A model generated the notes under the pieces. The model saw nothing but the letters and a program-made list of their open reading frames with translations. It did no database searches and had not been told where the DNA came from. Made by a program: the position numbers and the translations under genes. Positions 34,103 through 43,852 of a stretch of 64,000 bases of DNA are shown piece by piece (position 1 is the first letter of the stretch; each line of letters begins with the position of its first letter). Source of the DNA: Deltaproteobacteria bacterium (lineage in GTDB: Bacteria > Myxococcota_A > UBA9160 > UBA4427); assembly GCA_029261835.1 (NCBI GenBank), contig JAJDAO010000069.1, positions 1 to 64,000 of the forward strand. The letters run 5' to 3'.

Positions 34103-35110
34103 CTAGAGCTCCACAAGCCGCCCTCGCTGTCTCATCGACATCGAAGCGGCCTCCAAAGTCTTCACGACGCTCAACCCCTCTCGGCCGCTCGTCATCGGCT
34201 CCTCATTGCGCTCGATGCATTCGATGAAGTGCCGGGCCTCTCGTCGTAGTGCCTCGGTCCTGTCCAGCTGCGGTGCCCACATGTCTCCGGACCGATAGCC
34301 GACACGGGTCTCGTACCTCGCCTGCTCCGAACCGTCGAAGGTGACCCCCTTGTCGTAGACCTTGATCTTCTCGCTGGGCTCGAGGTCGTCGTAGACGATC
34401 ATCTTCTGATCGCCCCCGACGAGACACTTGCGAACCTTTACAGGTGCAAGCCAATTCACGTTGAGATGAGCAATGAACGAATCGTCGAAGAACAGAGTCA
34501 GGTACGCAACGTTCTCCATGCCTCCGCCAACGTGCGAAGCGCCCGTCGCCGATACGGCCCGCGCCTCTGCTTTCAGGAGGTACTTGAGGATGGCGATGTC
34601 ATGCACGGCAAGGTCCCACAGCACATCTACATCCTGCTGCAGCAGTCCCAAGTTCACCCTCATCGAATCGTAGTAGTAGAGCTCACCAAGCTGACCGCTG
34701 TCGATGATCTCCTTGATCTTTCTCACGGCACCGGTATAGACGAATGTGTGGTCTACGAGCAGGATACGTTCCTTCTCCTCTGCCAAGTGGAGCAACTCTT
34801 CAGACTCGGACGCCGTCTTTGTCATCGGCTTTTCGACCAGAACGTGCTTGCCGTTTTCCAGCGCCTGCTTCGACAGGCTGAAGTGCGTGGAAACCGGACT
34901 GGCGATGACAACAGCATCGATCTCATCATCTCGAATCAGCTCGTCCGTATCACTCGTCGTACGGATGCCCGGGCAACGCGATTTCGCCAGAGCGACCCGG
35001 TCATCACGGAAGTCGCTCACCGCCACGACCTCGCAGCCGTCGACCTCGCTGAAATTGCGGACCATGTTGGGTCCCCAATAGCCATACCCGATCACGCCCA
35101 ATCTAATCAC
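34103..35110 (-). CDS. Gfo/Idh/MocA-family NAD(P)-dependent sugar oxidoreductase
   Basis: 335 residues from a GTG with a G-rich ribosome-binding site; this start avoids the overlap with the aminotransferase stop at 35139 that the ATG at 35167 would create. The Rossmann motif GVIGYGYWGPNMVRNF opens the protein and the EKPMT motif (HVLVEKPMT) marks the Gfo/Idh/MocA active-site region. With the adjacent DegT aminotransferase it resembles the WbpB/WbpE pairs that make 3-amino sugars: the oxidoreductase forms a 3-keto sugar nucleotide and the aminotransferase aminates it. It is the distal gene of the nucleotide-sugar cluster. Confidence 0.9.
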   Translation of the reverse strand: MIRLGVIGYGYWGPNMVRNFSEVDGCEVVAVSDFRDDRVALAKSRCPGIRTTSDTDELIRDDEIDAVVIASPVSTHFSLSKQALENGKHVLVEKPMTKTASESEELLHLAEEKERILLVDHTFVYTGAVRKIKEIIDSGQLGELYYYDSMRVNLGLLQQDVDVLWDLAVHDIAILKYLLKAEARAVSATGASHVGGGMENVAYLTLFFDDSFIAHLNVNWLAPVKVRKCLVGGDQKMIVYDDLEPSEKIKVYDKGVTFDGSEQARYETRVGYRSGDMWAPQLDRTEALRREARHFIECIERNEEPMTSGREGLSVVKTLEAASMSMRQRGRLVEL

Positions 35111-35138
35111 TTTCGCCCCCCCGCCCGGATGACAGTCC

Positions 35139-36290
35139 TCATCTGGCGCATGCCTTTCGAAGAGCACCGCACACTCGCTCCTGGTCCTCCTCGCTCATCT
35201 GCGGATAGAGCGGGAGCAGAATCGACCGGCCCAGTGCCGCCTCGCTCTCGGCCAATGAACCCTCCTGTCGCCAGTCGATGGCTCCTTGTACGAATGCGGG
35301 CTCCAGGTGTGCACACATGATCCCGCGCCGCGTCGCGATGCCGTCGTTCAACATCCCCTCCATCACCTTTCTCTGGTCGCACCGATCAGGCAGTCGCACG
35401 CAATAGCTCTGCCAGTTGCTGCGCGCCCACTCAGGCTCCTCGGGAAGCAGCAGCCCGGGCACGTCGCGCAGCAGCCCGTCGTACAGGCCTGCCAATTCCC
35501 TGCGCCGGTGCACGAGTTCACTCAACCGACTCAGCTGCGCTCTGCCCACGGCGGCCTGCAGATCGGTCATGCGATAGTTGTGACCCAGCTCGAGATACTC
35601 TTCGATGACAATGCGGTCCGCCTCGTGTCTGGCGTGATCCGGAACACTCATGCCGTGCTGTCGCCACAGACGCACTCTCGCATCCCAATCATCGACGGAT
35701 GTCGTCAGCATGCCCCCATCGCCAGTCGTCACCACTTTTCTCGGGTGAAACGAGAAGCACGCCACGTCGCCGTGTGGCCGCCCGATTCGCTGCCACGTCC
35801 CATCAAGCAGGGCCTCGCTACCAATCGCACAGGCCGCATCCTCCACGACGGCCAATCCGTGCCGCCGTGCGATGGCGAGTACGCTCGAGAGATCGCACGG
35901 CATTCCCATTTGATGAACGCAGAGGATGGCTCTCGTTCGCTCAGAAATGGCCTGCTCGATCAAGCGCGGAGAGATGTTGTACGTTCCCGCCTCAATATCC
36001 ACGAATACTGGCGTAGCGCCGCAGAAGACAATGCTGTTCGCCGTCGCGATGAACGAATGGCTGACGGTGATTACTTCACACCCCGCCGTCACTCCGACCG
36101 CTCTCAGCGCCAGATGCAATGCCGCTGTGCAGTTGCAGACCGCGGCGGCATGCGGCGAACGCACAGCCGAGGCGAATTCCGCCTCGAAGGCCGCCACTTC
36201 CGGCCCCTGCGTGACCCAGCCCGAAGACAGCGGCCTACTCAAGGCCTCCATCTCCTCCTTCCCAAGAACTGGCCGCGCCAGCGGAATCAT
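35139..36290 (-). CDS. DegT/DnrJ/EryC1/StrS-family sugar aminotransferase
   Basis: 383 residues, PLP-dependent fold type I. Conserved blocks include PLARPVLGKEEMEAL at the start, GVTAGCEVITVSHSFIATANSI and VEDAACAIGSE. The PLP lysine is in FSFHPRKVVTTGDGGM. The ATG at 36290 overlaps the stop of the epimerase gene (ATGA), a coupled start; longer versions would read into the epimerase gene. It transaminates a keto-sugar nucleotide, probably the product of the neighbouring Gfo/Idh enzyme, to give an amino sugar for the surface glycan. Confidence 0.93.
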   Translation of the reverse strand: MIPLARPVLGKEEMEALSRPLSSGWVTQGPEVAAFEAEFASAVRSPHAAAVCNCTAALHLALRAVGVTAGCEVITVSHSFIATANSIVFCGATPVFVDIEAGTYNISPRLIEQAISERTRAILCVHQMGMPCDLSSVLAIARRHGLAVVEDAACAIGSEALLDGTWQRIGRPHGDVACFSFHPRKVVTTGDGGMLTTSVDDWDARVRLWRQHGMSVPDHARHEADRIVIEEYLELGHNYRMTDLQAAVGRAQLSRLSELVHRRRELAGLYDGLLRDVPGLLLPEEPEWARSNWQSYCVRLPDRCDQRKVMEGMLNDGIATRRGIMCAHLEPAFVQGAIDWRQEGSLAESEAALGRSILLPLYPQMSEEDQERVCGALRKACAR

Positions 36291-37318
36291 GTTCCCGTTT
36301 GTGACCAACTCTCTACTCTCCCGTTTCGCTCCCATGCTCTCACGCATTCCTGGGCCAGTAATTCCTCGATCGACTCCTCTCCGGCCAGATACCAGTCCCG
36401 GAGCGCGCGCAGCCCCTCCGTCATTGACACGCACGGCGAGAAACCGAGCAGCTTCTCTGCCTTTCGCGTGTCCGCCAGAAGTCGCAGGACATCGCCCGGG
36501 CGCGGATCATCGTGAACCAGCTCGCTCTCGGTACGCTGGGCCACTTCGCCAACGGCGCGCGCAAGGTCATTGATCGAAATCTCACGGCCGGTCCCGATGT
36601 TGATGGTCTCCCCGACGCACTCTTTGGCCGATGCAGCCGCGATGATGCCCCGCGCCGTGTCGCCAACGAACGTGAAATCCCGGGTTTGCTCACCGCTGCC
36701 GAAGATGACCATCGGCTTCCCACCCAAGCAGCGCAGCAAGAACTTGGGAATCACCTCGCCCGAATCTCCCTCATGGTGACAGCGGGGACCATACGCATTG
36801 AACGGACGCAGTATTACGGTCGGCAAGCCGTACGTGGCGTGGTGCGCTCGCGCATAGCACTCTCCCGCGAGCTTTGATGCGCCGTAGACCGTCAGCGGAA
36901 AAGCGGGATGCCGCTCTTCCATCGGGGTCTCGATAGCCGTTCCGTAGACCTCCGAGCTCGAGACATATACGAAGCGCTTGATTCGGGCCTCTCTCGCCAT
37001 CGCGAGCAGTGCCAAGGTTGCCGTCGCGTTGACCTCGTGGTTTTCCCGCGGATCGTGCAGTGAATGTCGCACGCCGAGACATGCAAGATGGAACACGACA
37101 TCCGTCTGGCGGAGCAGGCGGGCCATCTCTCTGTCATCGCGGATATCACATACCACGAGATCGACGCGGCCGGCCGCGATTCCCGAGAGGTTCTCCTCCC
37201 GGCCGTTCACGAGGCTGTCGACAACCGACACGCGGCTGCTGAACTGCGCCAACTGCCGCGTCAACTCCGAGCCAATGAATCCGGCACCCCCAGTGACCAA
37301 GAAACGGGTCTCACTCAT
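36287..37318 (-). CDS. NAD-dependent nucleotide-sugar epimerase/dehydratase (extended SDR)
   Basis: 343 residues. The N-terminal VTGGAGFIGSELTRQL binds NAD; Tyr and Lys of the active site are in YGASKLAGE. RPFNAYGPRC and the SGEQTRDFTFVGDTARGI block are typical of UDP-glucose 4-epimerase, UDP-glucuronate decarboxylase and dTDP-glucose dehydratase relatives. It is coupled to the DegT gene by an ATGA overlap. It supplies or modifies a nucleotide sugar; 4-epimerase versus decarboxylase cannot be separated by eye. Confidence 0.92.
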   Translation of the reverse strand: MSETRFLVTGGAGFIGSELTRQLAQFSSRVSVVDSLVNGREENLSGIAAGRVDLVVCDIRDDREMARLLRQTDVVFHLACLGVRHSLHDPRENHEVNATATLALLAMAREARIKRFVYVSSSEVYGTAIETPMEERHPAFPLTVYGASKLAGECYARAHHATYGLPTVILRPFNAYGPRCHHEGDSGEVIPKFLLRCLGGKPMVIFGSGEQTRDFTFVGDTARGIIAAASAKECVGETINIGTGREISINDLARAVGEVAQRTESELVHDDPRPGDVLRLLADTRKAEKLLGFSPCVSMTEGLRALRDWYLAGEESIEELLAQECVRAWERNGRVESWSQTGT

Positions 37319-37376
37319 CTCAGCTGCTCCCCCCCACCATACGCTCCGACTGCCTCTGGTCCCGACCGTCTGTGAC

Positions 37377-38105
37377 TCACCGAAGCTTTCTGAAGATGGA
37401 AATCGAGTGTTTCGGCTGCGCGAAGCTGGTATGCGGAAGCGGGGTGGTACTCAGATGCTGCAGCCCATGCGTCGTCTCGAGCCGTTTCACCAAGCGCTTC
37501 GAGAAGTACTTGTCTGGAATCACGTACATGTACTGAACTCTCTGTTTGAGCATCTCCTGAGACATGTCACCGTGATGCAAGCGCATGGCAATCCAGAGAA
37601 CGAACCGATCCAGCAGGTTCGACCGGAGCATGCGCAGGCAGCGTCGGACTCCGACCAGGCTCCAGTTGTAGAGGCAGGCATCCGGGATGGAGAACACCAG
37701 AAGGCCGCAGGAATTCAGATCCTCAACGACCTTCCCAAACAGAGAATCACTGTCGAGGTTCATCAAATGGAAAGTGCTATCCGACACGATGCAGTCAAAA
37801 CGCCCGAGGTTCACGTCCATGTAGTCTGCCGAGATGAACGCCACCCGATCCCGCAACTCCGCCTGACTCCGCGCCGCGTTGGCAATCTCGATATTGCCGC
37901 TCGAAATGTCGACGCCGACGACGTGGGCGGCCGGCAGTGCCTGAGCGAGCTCGAACACTTCCTGCCCGGTGCCACATCCGACTTCGAGGATTCGGCAGTC
38001 GCCCAACAAGTCTCGACGCGGCCCCAGCACGCCCGCAAAGCGGCCCAGCCGATCCGCAGGAGCGACAAAGGTCAGACCTTTGAAGTCTACGGGGTTCGAA
38101 CCCAT
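37377..38105 (-). CDS. Class I SAM-dependent methyltransferase
   Basis: 242 residues. SAM motif I is ILEVGCGTGQEVFELA, motif II VVGVDISSGNIEIANAA, with FISADYMDVNLGRFDCIVSDST following. The C-terminal third has helices rich in aromatic residues (LLDRFVLWIAMRLHHGDMS). It starts three bases after the stop of the radical SAM gene and precedes the epimerase gene by 58 bases. Sugar or lipid methylation as part of the glycan pathway is likely; the acceptor is unknown. Confidence 0.87.
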   Translation of the reverse strand: MGSNPVDFKGLTFVAPADRLGRFAGVLGPRRDLLGDCRILEVGCGTGQEVFELAQALPAAHVVGVDISSGNIEIANAARSQAELRDRVAFISADYMDVNLGRFDCIVSDSTFHLMNLDSDSLFGKVVEDLNSCGLLVFSIPDACLYNWSLVGVRRCLRMLRSNLLDRFVLWIAMRLHHGDMSQEMLKQRVQYMYVIPDKYFSKRLVKRLETTHGLQHLSTTPLPHTSFAQPKHSISIFRKLR

Positions 38106-38108
38106 GCC

Positions 38109-39620
38109 CTAGGTCCGCCCCAGCCTTGACAGCTTTCGCACCATCATCCTTCCGAACACTACGGCGAAGCGACTCGTCAGGTAGAATCCAACTCGCGCAA
38201 TCTTGAATGCGAACGATGAGAAGTACCAGTTCTTCTTCAACGAGATGACGTTTCCGCCTGCGGCTGACCCCGTAAACAGCTTCCTGAGTCCGCTTGGCCT
38301 CAGATAGAACATCAAGTTGGCGAGCATTGTCATGAACATCAGTTCGTAGGGATCCGTATCATCTGGGACATATGGCAGGTCGTCACCTTCCCACATGTAC
38401 TGCACCGAGAAGTTCTCCCAGCCGTCCTTGATGACGACCTTCCCCTCCTGACTCAACTGCTGATAGACGGGCGTACCGGGGTAAGGTGTCAATGTATTGA
38501 AGCGAACACTGTCGAGCGGCAGCGAACTGACCAGCTTGATCGCGTCCCACCGATCCCGACTTGTCTCACCGGGCAGCCCGAAGATGACGGTGGTCCCGAC
38601 GGACATCCCCTTGGCCGCCGTCATCCGGATTGCATCCGCGACCTGCTCTACGGTCTCCCCCTTGCTGATCGCCTTCATGAGGGACTCGCTGGCGGTCTCC
38701 AGCCCATACGTCACGAGGCTGAAGTTGGCTCTCTTGAGACCCTTTAAGATCCCTTCGTCGATGTTGTCACCGCGCATCGGGGCCTCGAACGAGGCCTTCT
38801 CGTGCAGTCCGCGTTCGATGATTCCGTTCAGGAGTTCGTGCAGTCGACGCTTGTGCACGGCCAGATTGTCATCCATGATACGGATCAGCTTGGCATCGTA
38901 CTTGTCCACTAGCAGCTCGATGTCCCGCAGCGCTCTCTCAGTGCTCACGTATCGGTAGGTTCTTCCCGTGATACTGCGCTGCGAGCAGAACGTGCATGCG
39001 TAGGGGCATCCTCTGGAAGTCTGGAGGGATTCGAAGCCTGGATACCTGGCCATATCGTCGTGAAAGAGGTCGTATGGAAAGGGCGGCAGGCTGTCGAGAT
39101 CCTTGATCAGGGGTCTGTTTGGATTGTGAATGATCTCGTCATCGCGGCGGTAGGAAATACCGGACAGACCACGGTAGTCCCTGCCCTCATGCACGCAGTT
39201 CACGATCTCTTGAAGCGTCTCCTCACCTTCGCCGCGAACTACGATGTCGATTGCACCCTTTTCGAGACCCTCCTCCGGAAGAACGGTTGCGTGGACACCG
39301 CCGATGACTACGACCGTCTGGGGCTCGAGGGCCTTGATCTCCTCTGCAAGCTCATACACTCGCGCACTCGTGGCCGTCAGTGTCGTGAGGCCAATGATCT
39401 TTGGCTCACTCATCAGCGCGAGGACCTGACCCAACTGACCGTCGAGGAGCGGATGGATCTGCTCGTCATGTATCTGGACCCGGCTCCGTTCGTCACGCAA
39501 CAGATATCCCGCGAGATGACCCAGGCTGAAGGGAAAGGTTGCGCGAATGATGCTCGAAATGAACCTCTTCTGTGTCTTGGGATTGACCGCAGGGTTGATT
39601 AGCAGAATATTCGGATCCAT
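38109..39620 (-). CDS. B12-binding-domain radical SAM enzyme
   Basis: 503 residues. The first 150 have the B12-binding Rossmann-like fold (LLINPAVNPK, IGLTTLTATSARVYELAEEIK, VVVIGGVHATVLPEEGLE). The radical SAM cluster motif is CPYACTFC at Cys205, Cys209 and Cys212, followed by DNLAVHKRRL and EAPMRGDNIDEGIL. The C-terminus has a hydrophobic patch (LMFMTMLANLMFYL). Family members methylate unactivated carbon or rearrange lipids and natural products; the group with this architecture includes hopanoid- and bacteriochlorophyll-modifying enzymes. GAGGCGGGA precedes the ATG. It sits in the glycan cluster, so a lipid or sugar C-methylation is inferred. Confidence 0.9.
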   Translation of the reverse strand: MDPNILLINPAVNPKTQKRFISSIIRATFPFSLGHLAGYLLRDERSRVQIHDEQIHPLLDGQLGQVLALMSEPKIIGLTTLTATSARVYELAEEIKALEPQTVVVIGGVHATVLPEEGLEKGAIDIVVRGEGEETLQEIVNCVHEGRDYRGLSGISYRRDDEIIHNPNRPLIKDLDSLPPFPYDLFHDDMARYPGFESLQTSRGCPYACTFCSQRSITGRTYRYVSTERALRDIELLVDKYDAKLIRIMDDNLAVHKRRLHELLNGIIERGLHEKASFEAPMRGDNIDEGILKGLKRANFSLVTYGLETASESLMKAISKGETVEQVADAIRMTAAKGMSVGTTVIFGLPGETSRDRWDAIKLVSSLPLDSVRFNTLTPYPGTPVYQQLSQEGKVVIKDGWENFSVQYMWEGDDLPYVPDDTDPYELMFMTMLANLMFYLRPSGLRKLFTGSAAGGNVISLKKNWYFSSFAFKIARVGFYLTSRFAVVFGRMMVRKLSRLGRT

Positions 39621-40018
39621 TGTCCCGCCTCTGTCTGCCCGCTGACTTCTCGCGGAATGAGCCGGATCGCAGCGCCGGGCCAGTGGCCAGTGTTATCAAG
39701 ATTTCGAAGTCCGAGCCGTGCCAGCCGAGCGTCCTGACATACTACATGCTGCTGTCACGCTCGGTATCGTGTCCATTCCCCAGCTCGCTGTCGAAAAACT
39801 GTGCTGCGACCGAAGGATTCGGCGATTCGACAACCGCGCGCTCACCCATCCATGAGCTTGTCGCTAAGTGTTTCTTTGCAGGCTGAATCCGGCATTCTCC
39901 GGGCGCGGCACTGACCAGCGGACGGGCTGATCGTGCGCTCTCAGAGGACAGCCGGCGCCTCCGACACGCTCAATCGTTCGCTCGTCCCGCGACGAAGCCA
40001 CCCAGTGCGATTATCAAG
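39621..40018. other. Intergenic region, no gene seen
   Basis: 398 bases between two minus-strand genes of the glycan cluster. Only short frames without domains or ribosome-binding sites occur. It is locally less GC-rich near 39700-39890, which suits the promoter of the radical SAM unit, but I could not pick out -35/-10 elements with confidence. Confidence 0.5.
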
Positions 40019-41641
40019 CTACTGCTGTGGCTGTGCTCTTCCTGCGACCCGGTGCTTCGCCAGGACGGCCATGCTCGGGGACACTCTGACTGGGGCCGCG
40101 AGGTCGTAGCCTGCGGCCCCCAGGCGCTTCGTCAGGGCGCGGTTGATTGCCCGACCCTCCTCGGGTCCCAGGTAGGTGCCCGCGCCGCCCCACAGCCCGT
40201 CTTCGAGCGGAATGACGACGGCGTAGTCGCTGATCTCCATTCCGAGCGGATAGTGATGGACCTCTCTGTCCTGGTAGAGGCAGGTGAAGGAGTACTCGGA
40301 GGCACTCACGACACTCCACTTCGGAACGGAGCCCCGCAGCGTTCGGCACTGTGCTCGTTGGGCAGCCAGTGGAGAGTAGTTGGTTGGGTCGATCGAGTGG
40401 CTGATATAGCCGGTCAGATCCCGGCTGGTTCTCAGCCACGCATTCTCGTTCCAGTGTTCCACGGACCATCGCCGCTTCCCGTCGGCGCTCTTGTACGGAT
40501 ATGTCGCTGCGCAGGCGAGCACCAGAGCAAGAGTGACTGCGTTCAACATCCACTCCCGCCTCTTCTCGACGGCCAGAGTGGCGCACTTGGAAAATCCTAT
40601 CGCTGCTACCCAGACGACGATCGGGAAGTACTGGCTGTGGTAGTGCGTCGACCAACCGGTGAGTTCTGCGCCTCCAACCGACCCGAGCACATTCGGGAGC
40701 ATGACGGTCGCCGCGATCAGGAGCAGCCGGGGATCCCGCCAGGCCCAGACTGCGAGAAAGCCAACATTGAACAAGAGGAAGGGAAACAGGCCCTCACGGA
40801 AGGCAACCGAGGTCAGTCGGTCAGCCAAATAGCCTGGATTGATGATCGAGCTGAGGAATACCGCATTGTCACTGTTCGAAAGAACGAACTTCATGACGAG
40901 GCCGGAGTAGAGCAGGAAGAGCGTTGCCATGAGAAGGTACGCAAGTCGCCGCTTCCGGTTCTCTCGCCAGTAGAGAACGAGTTGGGCGAGTAGGAAGCCG
41001 CAGAGGATGACACCCGTTCTCTCGATCACGAGACAGGCGATAGCCCCAGCGACCGCAATCTGTAGCGGCTTCGAGTGTGGTCTGCTGAACAGAAAGAGAA
41101 AGAAGGCGCCGAGCGGGAGAAAGAAGCGATCTGAATAGGGCTGGCCGAACAGTGACTGCGACCAAGCCGGATGGCAGGATACCAGCACGCAGAAGAGCGC
41201 GGCCGCGACCTTTGGAACTTCGCGATCCCGCAACAACAGGTACGTCAGTAGAAGGAGCGATAGAAAGCCGAGCACGGTCGCGACCGGGATCACGACATGG
41301 GCGGGAATCAGCAGTGTGAGGGGCGCCAGCGCATACATGATGAAGTAGGCATGACGCTCGAACTGGTTGATCTCCCTTCGGCTCGGCGGATCGAGTGAGA
41401 TCGTCGCCATTTCCTCGGCTGTCTTGTGCCAGAGGGGGATGGCCGCGTTCACACTGGCGTTGATCTGCGTCAGTGGAAGACCTCTCCTGGCCATGTTTTC
41501 CGTCGCCTGGCAGAGGAACGCGGTGTCGCTGTACCAGGTGATCCCGCGCATTGCCTGTAGCACGCACATCGGGATCGCGATGACGATGAAGACGCTCAGC
41601 AAGACTGCCTTTTCTGACGAGGCGAGGCGCGAGCGGCTCAC
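40019..41641 (-). CDS. Multi-spanning membrane protein, glycosyltransferase-39/DUF2079-like
   Basis: 540 residues with about ten to eleven hydrophobic segments. A loop between the first two membrane spans contains WYSDTAFLCQATENMARRGLP, a position where polyprenyl-phosphate sugar transferases carry acidic catalytic residues. Later features are SLFGQPYSDRFFLPLGAFFLF and STHYHSQYFPIVVWVAAIG, the latter like the YH-containing segment of DUF2079 proteins. A soluble C-terminal domain of about 150 residues follows. It probably transfers a sugar from a polyprenyl phosphate donor made by the glycosyltransferase at 42863-43852, outside the membrane. Confidence 0.75.
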   Translation of the reverse strand: MSRSRLASSEKAVLLSVFIVIAIPMCVLQAMRGITWYSDTAFLCQATENMARRGLPLTQINASVNAAIPLWHKTAEEMATISLDPPSRREINQFERHAYFIMYALAPLTLLIPAHVVIPVATVLGFLSLLLLTYLLLRDREVPKVAAALFCVLVSCHPAWSQSLFGQPYSDRFFLPLGAFFLFLFSRPHSKPLQIAVAGAIACLVIERTGVILCGFLLAQLVLYWRENRKRRLAYLLMATLFLLYSGLVMKFVLSNSDNAVFLSSIINPGYLADRLTSVAFREGLFPFLLFNVGFLAVWAWRDPRLLLIAATVMLPNVLGSVGGAELTGWSTHYHSQYFPIVVWVAAIGFSKCATLAVEKRREWMLNAVTLALVLACAATYPYKSADGKRRWSVEHWNENAWLRTSRDLTGYISHSIDPTNYSPLAAQRAQCRTLRGSVPKWSVVSASEYSFTCLYQDREVHHYPLGMEISDYAVVIPLEDGLWGGAGTYLGPEEGRAINRALTKRLGAAGYDLAAPVRVSPSMAVLAKHRVAGRAQPQQ

Positions 41642-41736
41642 AGTATTCCCCCCATCATCGCACGGACACGGCCCACGAATGTGATTACCTCAGACCGGGA
41701 GGCGGTCCAGCTCACCCTCATGCTCGTGCCCTCGCT

Positions 41737-42873
41737 TCAGACGATTTCCCGCTCCAAGACTCTTGCCGGAGTGCTCCACTCGAAGCTGCTCGAGCTGGCG
41801 ACATAATCGAGGAAGAGCCTGTAGGCCTCTCTCGTCTCGCTATTTCCCGAGAATCTCTCTTCGCAGTGGGTCAACAGCACGACGACACCGCCGGACGCGG
41901 CGATCTGCTCGGCGCAAGACACCCACAACTCGAAGATCTCGTGGGGGCGGAATCCGATGAAGCACAGACCGGCTTCCGGCGGCAGGCTGAGGGGGAGCTC
42001 CGTTATCCCCTCGACCCGAAACGGGCGGGCGCTGGCGCAGCCCCGGGAAGGCACTGGAAGGATACCGCCTGCGGTCGTAATGCTGCTCTCATAGCTGTAG
42101 TAGCGCGACAGATCGCTCATCAGACCTCGCGTTCGAAGCAGCGAGGGTGATCGGTAGCCCCTGACCTCGAACTTCTCGATCAGCTCTCTGGCGGCCTCCA
42201 GCCGCTCGATGCGGCGACGTGAATCGAGAAAGGCAGTCTGATTGCTGTGGTCGTAGCCATGCACGCCAATCTCATGACCACGCGATCTGGCCTGATCGAG
42301 CAGATGGAGGTCCAGGGGCCAGGCACACGGCACGACGAAACCGGTCGACCGGGCTCCAACTGCCTCCTCGAGGTCCAGGAAGATCTGAACCCAATTCTGC
42401 AGTCCCTCACGCGTGTCGAGATCATGCGTCAGGATCACCGGCGTCCGCCCAATCTCCTCCTGCCGACCCTCCTCACAGGCAAGATCCAGCAGGAGATCTG
42501 CACTCAGATCAAGTGGCCAGGCCGGGAATCCTTCGTTCGTAGCCAAAGACCTTCGCCGCACTCGAGAGACGACGCGGGCAACGATGGTTCGGAGGGGCAC
42601 GGGAACCCGCTGATACGAAAATGGCAGTCGAGCTGAGATCGGTGGCGTCTCCGTGAACGCACAGTGCAGTCGTAGCTGCTCGCCGTAGCGAGCTGAAACC
42701 GGCAAGAAGCCGGCCGGGATCGTAAGTCGGCCATCATCCTCTAGATGCTGCCGAAGACCCGTTGCATCCAGGAAGGACGCAGGAACGCTGAAGTGCCCGC
42801 CCGTCGACCACTCGTGCGGTGCACCCTCAGAGGCGGCTTCGATCGTGACCCGGACGAGGTCCTTAGCCGACAT
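41737..42873 (-). CDS. Polysaccharide deacetylase-like (NodB-fold) protein
   Basis: 378 residues. The ATG at 42873 overlaps the end of the glycosyltransferase gene by 11 bases. The N-terminal 130 residues are unassigned. From about 165 a NodB-like barrel is seen: TPVILTHDLDTREGLQNW with the Asp-Leu-Asp metal/catalytic pair, GHEIGVHGYDHSNQ with the metal-binding His pair, then RGYRSPSLLRT and VVLLTHCEERF. Carbohydrate esterase family 4 enzymes remove N- or O-acetyl groups from glycans. No signal peptide is evident, so cytoplasmic action on a lipid-linked or nucleotide sugar is possible. Confidence 0.85.
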   Translation of the reverse strand: MSAKDLVRVTIEAASEGAPHEWSTGGHFSVPASFLDATGLRQHLEDDGRLTIPAGFLPVSARYGEQLRLHCAFTETPPISARLPFSYQRVPVPLRTIVARVVSRVRRRSLATNEGFPAWPLDLSADLLLDLACEEGRQEEIGRTPVILTHDLDTREGLQNWVQIFLDLEEAVGARSTGFVVPCAWPLDLHLLDQARSRGHEIGVHGYDHSNQTAFLDSRRRIERLEAARELIEKFEVRGYRSPSLLRTRGLMSDLSRYYSYESSITTAGGILPVPSRGCASARPFRVEGITELPLSLPPEAGLCFIGFRPHEIFELWVSCAEQIAASGGVVVLLTHCEERFSGNSETREAYRLFLDYVASSSSFEWSTPARVLEREIV

Positions 42874-43852
42874 CTCCACCTTCGGGCTCCACGACGCTCG
42901 CTGACCCGGCCCGGTCACTGATGAAATAGAGCGGCCGATGCGCCGCCTCCGCGTAGATGCGGTAGAGATACTCGCCGGACACACCCATCAGAAAGAACTG
43001 TATTCCGAAGAAGAACGCCACGACCAGCATTTGACTCGTCCACCCGGGAGCCGGGCTCTCGAACCACCATGTCGCGAGCAGATATGTGGCCAGGACGACC
43101 GTCGTCAGAGATGCCACAACTCCCGATATCGTCATCAGCCGCACGGGCACCATCGAGAAGCCGATGAAGGCGTCGTACATCGTTTTCAGCATCTTCCACA
43201 AGCTCCAACCCGAGACACCGGCGATCCTCTCCCTGCGGTCGTACTCCACTACGCCTTGGCGGAAACCCGTCCACGCGACGAGTGCGAACGTAACTCGATT
43301 TCTCTCGTGGAACTGCCGGAACGCGTCGCCAACAATCCTGTCGGCGAGCAGGAAGCTCCCGGTCGCAAACTCCGAGTCGGGAGGCATGGCAAATCTACAC
43401 ATGAGCCGGTAGAAGAGCCCACTCGTCAGCACCTTCCACAGCTTGTCCTTCCTCGAGCGTCTCCGTCCCCAGACTACTTGGTAGCCCGCCCTCCACTCCT
43501 TCAGGAATTCCAAAACAGTCTCTGGAGGATCCTGCAGGTCGCAAGCGAGCGTGACGATCGCATCGCCCTTTACGTGGTCGAATCCCGCGCTCAAGGCAAG
43601 GTGTGATCCGAAGTTTCGAGACAACCGAAGACCCTCGAAGCGATCATCCTCGTCGGTGATCTTCTTGATTATCTCCCAACTCCTGTCACGACTACCGTCC
43701 TCGATGAAGAGAACGTGGAAATCGTAGTCTTCCCGGGACAGGAGCGTTTCCGTTACTGCCTTGGTGTACAGTTGGAGCGTGGCCTGTTCGTTGTAGACCG
43801 GCGTGAGAATATCTATGCGAGGAACCTTGCGCGATTCTTCTGAAACCTTCAT
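42863..43852 (-). CDS. Family 2 glycosyltransferase, polyprenyl-phosphate sugar synthase type
   Basis: 329 residues. A GT2 domain covers residues 1 to about 225 (IDILTPVYNEQATLQLY, FIEDGSRDRSW, GDAIVTLACDLQDPPE with the DxD-like DLQD). Two C-terminal membrane segments follow (LMTISGVVASLTTVVLATYLLATWW; MLVVAFFFGIQFFLMGVSGEYL), as in GtrB, ArnC and DPM1-like enzymes that make polyprenyl-phosphate sugars. The ATG at 43852 overlaps the sulfotransferase stop (ATGA) and has GGGAGAG upstream; an ATG at 43864 is an alternative. It probably feeds the membrane protein at 40019-41641. Confidence 0.93.
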   Translation of the reverse strand: MKVSEESRKVPRIDILTPVYNEQATLQLYTKAVTETLLSREDYDFHVLFIEDGSRDRSWEIIKKITDEDDRFEGLRLSRNFGSHLALSAGFDHVKGDAIVTLACDLQDPPETVLEFLKEWRAGYQVVWGRRRSRKDKLWKVLTSGLFYRLMCRFAMPPDSEFATGSFLLADRIVGDAFRQFHERNRVTFALVAWTGFRQGVVEYDRRERIAGVSGWSLWKMLKTMYDAFIGFSMVPVRLMTISGVVASLTTVVLATYLLATWWFESPAPGWTSQMLVVAFFFGIQFFLMGVSGEYLYRIYAEAAHRPLYFISDRAGSASVVEPEGGDVG